From an uncultured Peptoniphilus sp. (GTDB taxonomy: Bacteria; Bacillota; Clostridia; Tissierellales; Peptoniphilaceae): DNA of 7,583 bases. This document shows, one piece after another, positions 6,297-7,583 of the stretch. The stretch lies in the NCBI GenBank assembly GCA_902488455.1, contig CABTWG010000054.1, forward strand, positions 1-7,583. The letters run 5' to 3'. The first letter of the stretch is position 1. Each line of letters starts with the position of its first letter. The position numbers and the translations under genes are program-made. Below the pieces are notes generated by a model, which made no database searches, was not told the DNA's origin, and saw only the letters and a list, made by a program, of their open reading frames with translations.

Positions 6297-7113
6297 GATA
6301 TTTGCCGAAAAAGTCTAGATACTTATCGGCGTTAGTGATTTGTTCAAAACCACTAGTTCTTCCTTCGACCCATTCTGTAAGTCCTTCAAGGTCCATGATC
6401 TTCTTTTGTTCAGGATCGTTGTAATCCATTTGAAGAAGAATCTTAGACCATGCTTTGAAGTCTTCTGATGGGAAGCCAACACGTGCTGAGAATATGCAGT
6501 GGTCATAATGAGGTGTTTCGCCTAGTACTTCTAGTGCATTTTTATCGATGGTACCATCATTTGACCAAGCGTCAAAGTTTAGGTCAATGGTAAAAGCACA
6601 GTCTACTTCACCAGCTTCAAGAGCTTTAACAGCATCAAGTTCGCCGCCTACGTGGTCTCCGTTTAGACCAACACCCTTATCAAAGCGAACTTCTTCATAG
6701 TCTTTGCCATATTCTAAACCTTTAGTATTTAAATAATAAATTGGAATTAGTCTTGCTTGAGGGCTGTCGAAAGCTCCAAATCCTATCTTCTTTCCCTTTA
6801 AATCTTCAAAAGATTTAATGCCAGAGTCTTTTCTAACTAGACACATGGTCTTTCTATCTCTATCTGTATCTCTCATAGGACCGTTTTCGCTTTTGCCATC
6901 GGTTCTAATTTGAGTTTGAAGCCATGCAAGAGGTGAGTTCCATGCGATATCTATGTCTCCATTAACTACTGCATCTACTTGTAAGTCGTAGTCTTTGAAG
7001 TAGACTCCTTCAACTTCCATGCCTCTGTCTTCAAAAAATTTGTGGATCATATCCCAAATTATACTAACCTTTGGATCATATAGAACTGCTCCAACTTTTA
7101 TTTTATTAGTCAT
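6289..7113 (-). CDS. PhnD/SsuA-like periplasmic-binding-fold protein without signal peptide
   Basis: A 274-residue protein with the type II periplasmic-binding-protein pattern of phosphate/phosphonate and sulfonate binding components. An initial strand KIKVGAVLY (4-12) is followed by helix one. Then come GDIDIAWNSPLAWL (52-65), which matches the PhnD 'G.iDiaw.gPlay' motif; SGIKSFEDLKGKKIGFG (97-113) with DSPQARLIPIYYL; and the second-lobe segment EAGEVDCAFTIDLNFDAW (166-183). There is no hydrophobic leader or lipobox cysteine: the first strand begins at residue 4, so the protein should stay in the cytosol. No permease or ATPase gene is in the window. Some proteins of this fold are enzymes (THI5, MqnA/MqnD), so a catalytic or carrier role is as likely as transport. 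A strong AGGAGG (7118-7123) sits four bases from the ATG and is fused with the stop of the upstream gene, eight bases away. Confidence 0.88.
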   Translation of the reverse strand: MTNKIKVGAVLYDPKVSIIWDMIHKFFEDRGMEVEGVYFKDYDLQVDAVVNGDIDIAWNSPLAWLQTQIRTDGKSENGPMRDTDRDRKTMCLVRKDSGIKSFEDLKGKKIGFGAFDSPQARLIPIYYLNTKGLEYGKDYEEVRFDKGVGLNGDHVGGELDAVKALEAGEVDCAFTIDLNFDAWSNDGTIDKNALEVLGETPHYDHCIFSARVGFPSEDFKAWSKILLQMDYNDPEQKKIMDLEGLTEWVEGRTSGFEQITNADKYLDFFGKYRD

Positions 7114-7117
7114 CTTT

Positions 7118-7124
7118 CCTCCTA
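7118..7124 (-). promoter_or_regulatory. Shine-Dalgarno fused to the upstream stop codon
   Basis: On the leftward strand TAGGAGG combines the TAG stop of the flavoprotein gene with the AGGAGG of the PhnD-like gene, four bases before its ATG. The same arrangement occurs at 3221-3227 in the rightward operon. It settles the start of the PhnD-like gene at 7113. Confidence 0.8.
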
Positions 7125-7583
7125 TGGTATTGGTTGGTCGGTGATAAGTTTACCTAGCCAAATTGTAAGCACGTCTACTGAAGGTGCCATGATTTGACTT
7201 GCATATGCGTCTCTCATGTATTTTTCGATAGGGTTTTGTTTGTTGTAGCCCTTACCTCCAGCAACTCTCATTGCATCAATAGAAGTTTCTATAGCTGCTT
7301 CACTTGCATTTACTCTTGCTGCGATGATGTCAACAACTGCATCAGCATCTCCTCTTTCAGCCTTAAGAGCTGCTTGTTTTGTAAATGCTTCTGCTGCGTG
7401 AGTTCTGTTGTAGATTCTAGCTAGATGGATTTGAACAGTTTCAATATTTGCTAGAGATTGTCCGGTAGGATATTTTCTCTTCATAGCGTGTTCATTAGCT
7501 GCTGTAGAGATGGCTTTGCCTAGACCTGAGTAAACACTTGCTAGACCTAAGATGAAGTATGGTGCAACAACTGAGAATACTTG
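7122..7583 (-). CDS. Acyl-CoA-dehydrogenase-fold flavoprotein, 3' part, lacking the catalytic glutamate
   Basis: The frame is open to the right edge, so only the C-terminal 153 residues are visible; the Met at 7484 is internal. They form the helical C-terminal domain of the acyl-CoA dehydrogenase family. GLGKAISTAANEHAMKRKYPTG corresponds to the family's 'G.a..al.ya..R..fG' helix, and GGKGYNKQNPIEKYMRDAYASQI to 'hGG.Gy....P.er..RDa...qI', both flavin-contacting. The usual catalytic Glu in IYEGTSE is replaced: the matching stretch reads IMAPSVD. The alternative glutamate position of isovaleryl- and long-chain enzymes should fall in the first dozen visible residues, which contain no acidic residue. 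Such proteins include flavin monooxygenases of the DszC/SfnB type and other non-dehydrogenase members, so ordinary fatty-acid oxidation is unlikely. It is the most upstream visible gene of the leftward operon. The FAD-binding N-terminal half is out of view. Confidence 0.85.
   Translation of the reverse strand, partial: QVFSVVAPYFILGLASVYSGLGKAISTAANEHAMKRKYPTGQSLANIETVQIHLARIYNRTHAAEAFTKQAALKAERGDADAVVDIIAARVNASEAAIETSIDAMRVAGGKGYNKQNPIEKYMRDAYASQIMAPSVDVLTIWLGKLITDQPIP

Noticed and set aside
6315..6506. Leftward open frame of 63 codons inside the PhnD-like gene
   Set aside because: It lies within the coding region of a well-supported gene on the same strand in another frame; no family resemblance.
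6846..6885. Short TCT/ATC repetition in the PhnD-like gene
   Set aside because: It encodes an Arg/Asp-rich loop (RDTDRDRK); irregular and in frame, so not a microsatellite of note.
7194..7424. Rightward Cys/Ser-rich open frame of 76 codons
   Set aside because: Antisense of the flavoprotein's alanine-rich helices, which produces Cys and Ser codons in reverse; not a real cysteine-rich peptide.
7122..7484. Flavoprotein gene starting at the ATG at 7484
   Set aside because: The frame continues without a stop to the window edge and the upstream residues match the family's helix, so this Met is internal.

Overview
The window is AT-rich bacterial DNA with strong AGGAGG-type ribosome binding sites, tightly packed operons and T-tract terminators. 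It reads as a low-GC Gram-positive. My best guess is an anaerobic Clostridia/Tissierellia lineage such as the Peptoniphilaceae, but that placement is inferred from protein flavour and gene style, not from a marker gene. There is no rRNA, tRNA, CRISPR array, insertion sequence or phage gene.

Layout. Positions 1-149 hold a fragment of what looks like a dispersed palindromic repeat, then a terminator serving the first gene. A single leftward gene (150-881) encodes a short-chain reductase that looks most like the YmfI family, which acts on the modification of elongation factor P. A 165-base divergent region (882-1046) carries promoters in both directions and two small palindromes over the rightward one. 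The rightward operon (1047-4523) has four genes: nicotinate phosphoribosyltransferase (pncB, NAD salvage), a protein I do not recognise, a HAD-family phosphatase and a TRIC/UPF0126 membrane protein. Two terminators (4524-4609) then separate it from a converging leftward operon.

The leftward operon enters from beyond the right edge and runs to 4643. In transcription order it has an acyl-CoA-dehydrogenase-fold flavoprotein (3' part only), a PhnD/SsuA-like binding protein with no signal peptide, a short MetE-type zinc methyltransferase, and an OsmC-fold protein with no cysteine. The joints are an 8-base gap and two 8-base overlaps of the same form (start codon, then stop, RTGANTAG), so the products are probably made in fixed proportion.

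This second operon is the part most worth following up. Three of its four members depart from their textbook families: the flavoprotein lacks the catalytic glutamate at both usual positions, the binding protein appears cytosolic, and the OsmC-like protein lacks both redox cysteines. The methyltransferase keeps its full zinc site (His255, Cys257, Glu291, Cys355). Together they suggest a cytosolic route handling a sulfur- or methyl-containing small molecule. The substrate cannot be read from the sequence, and this interpretation is inference.
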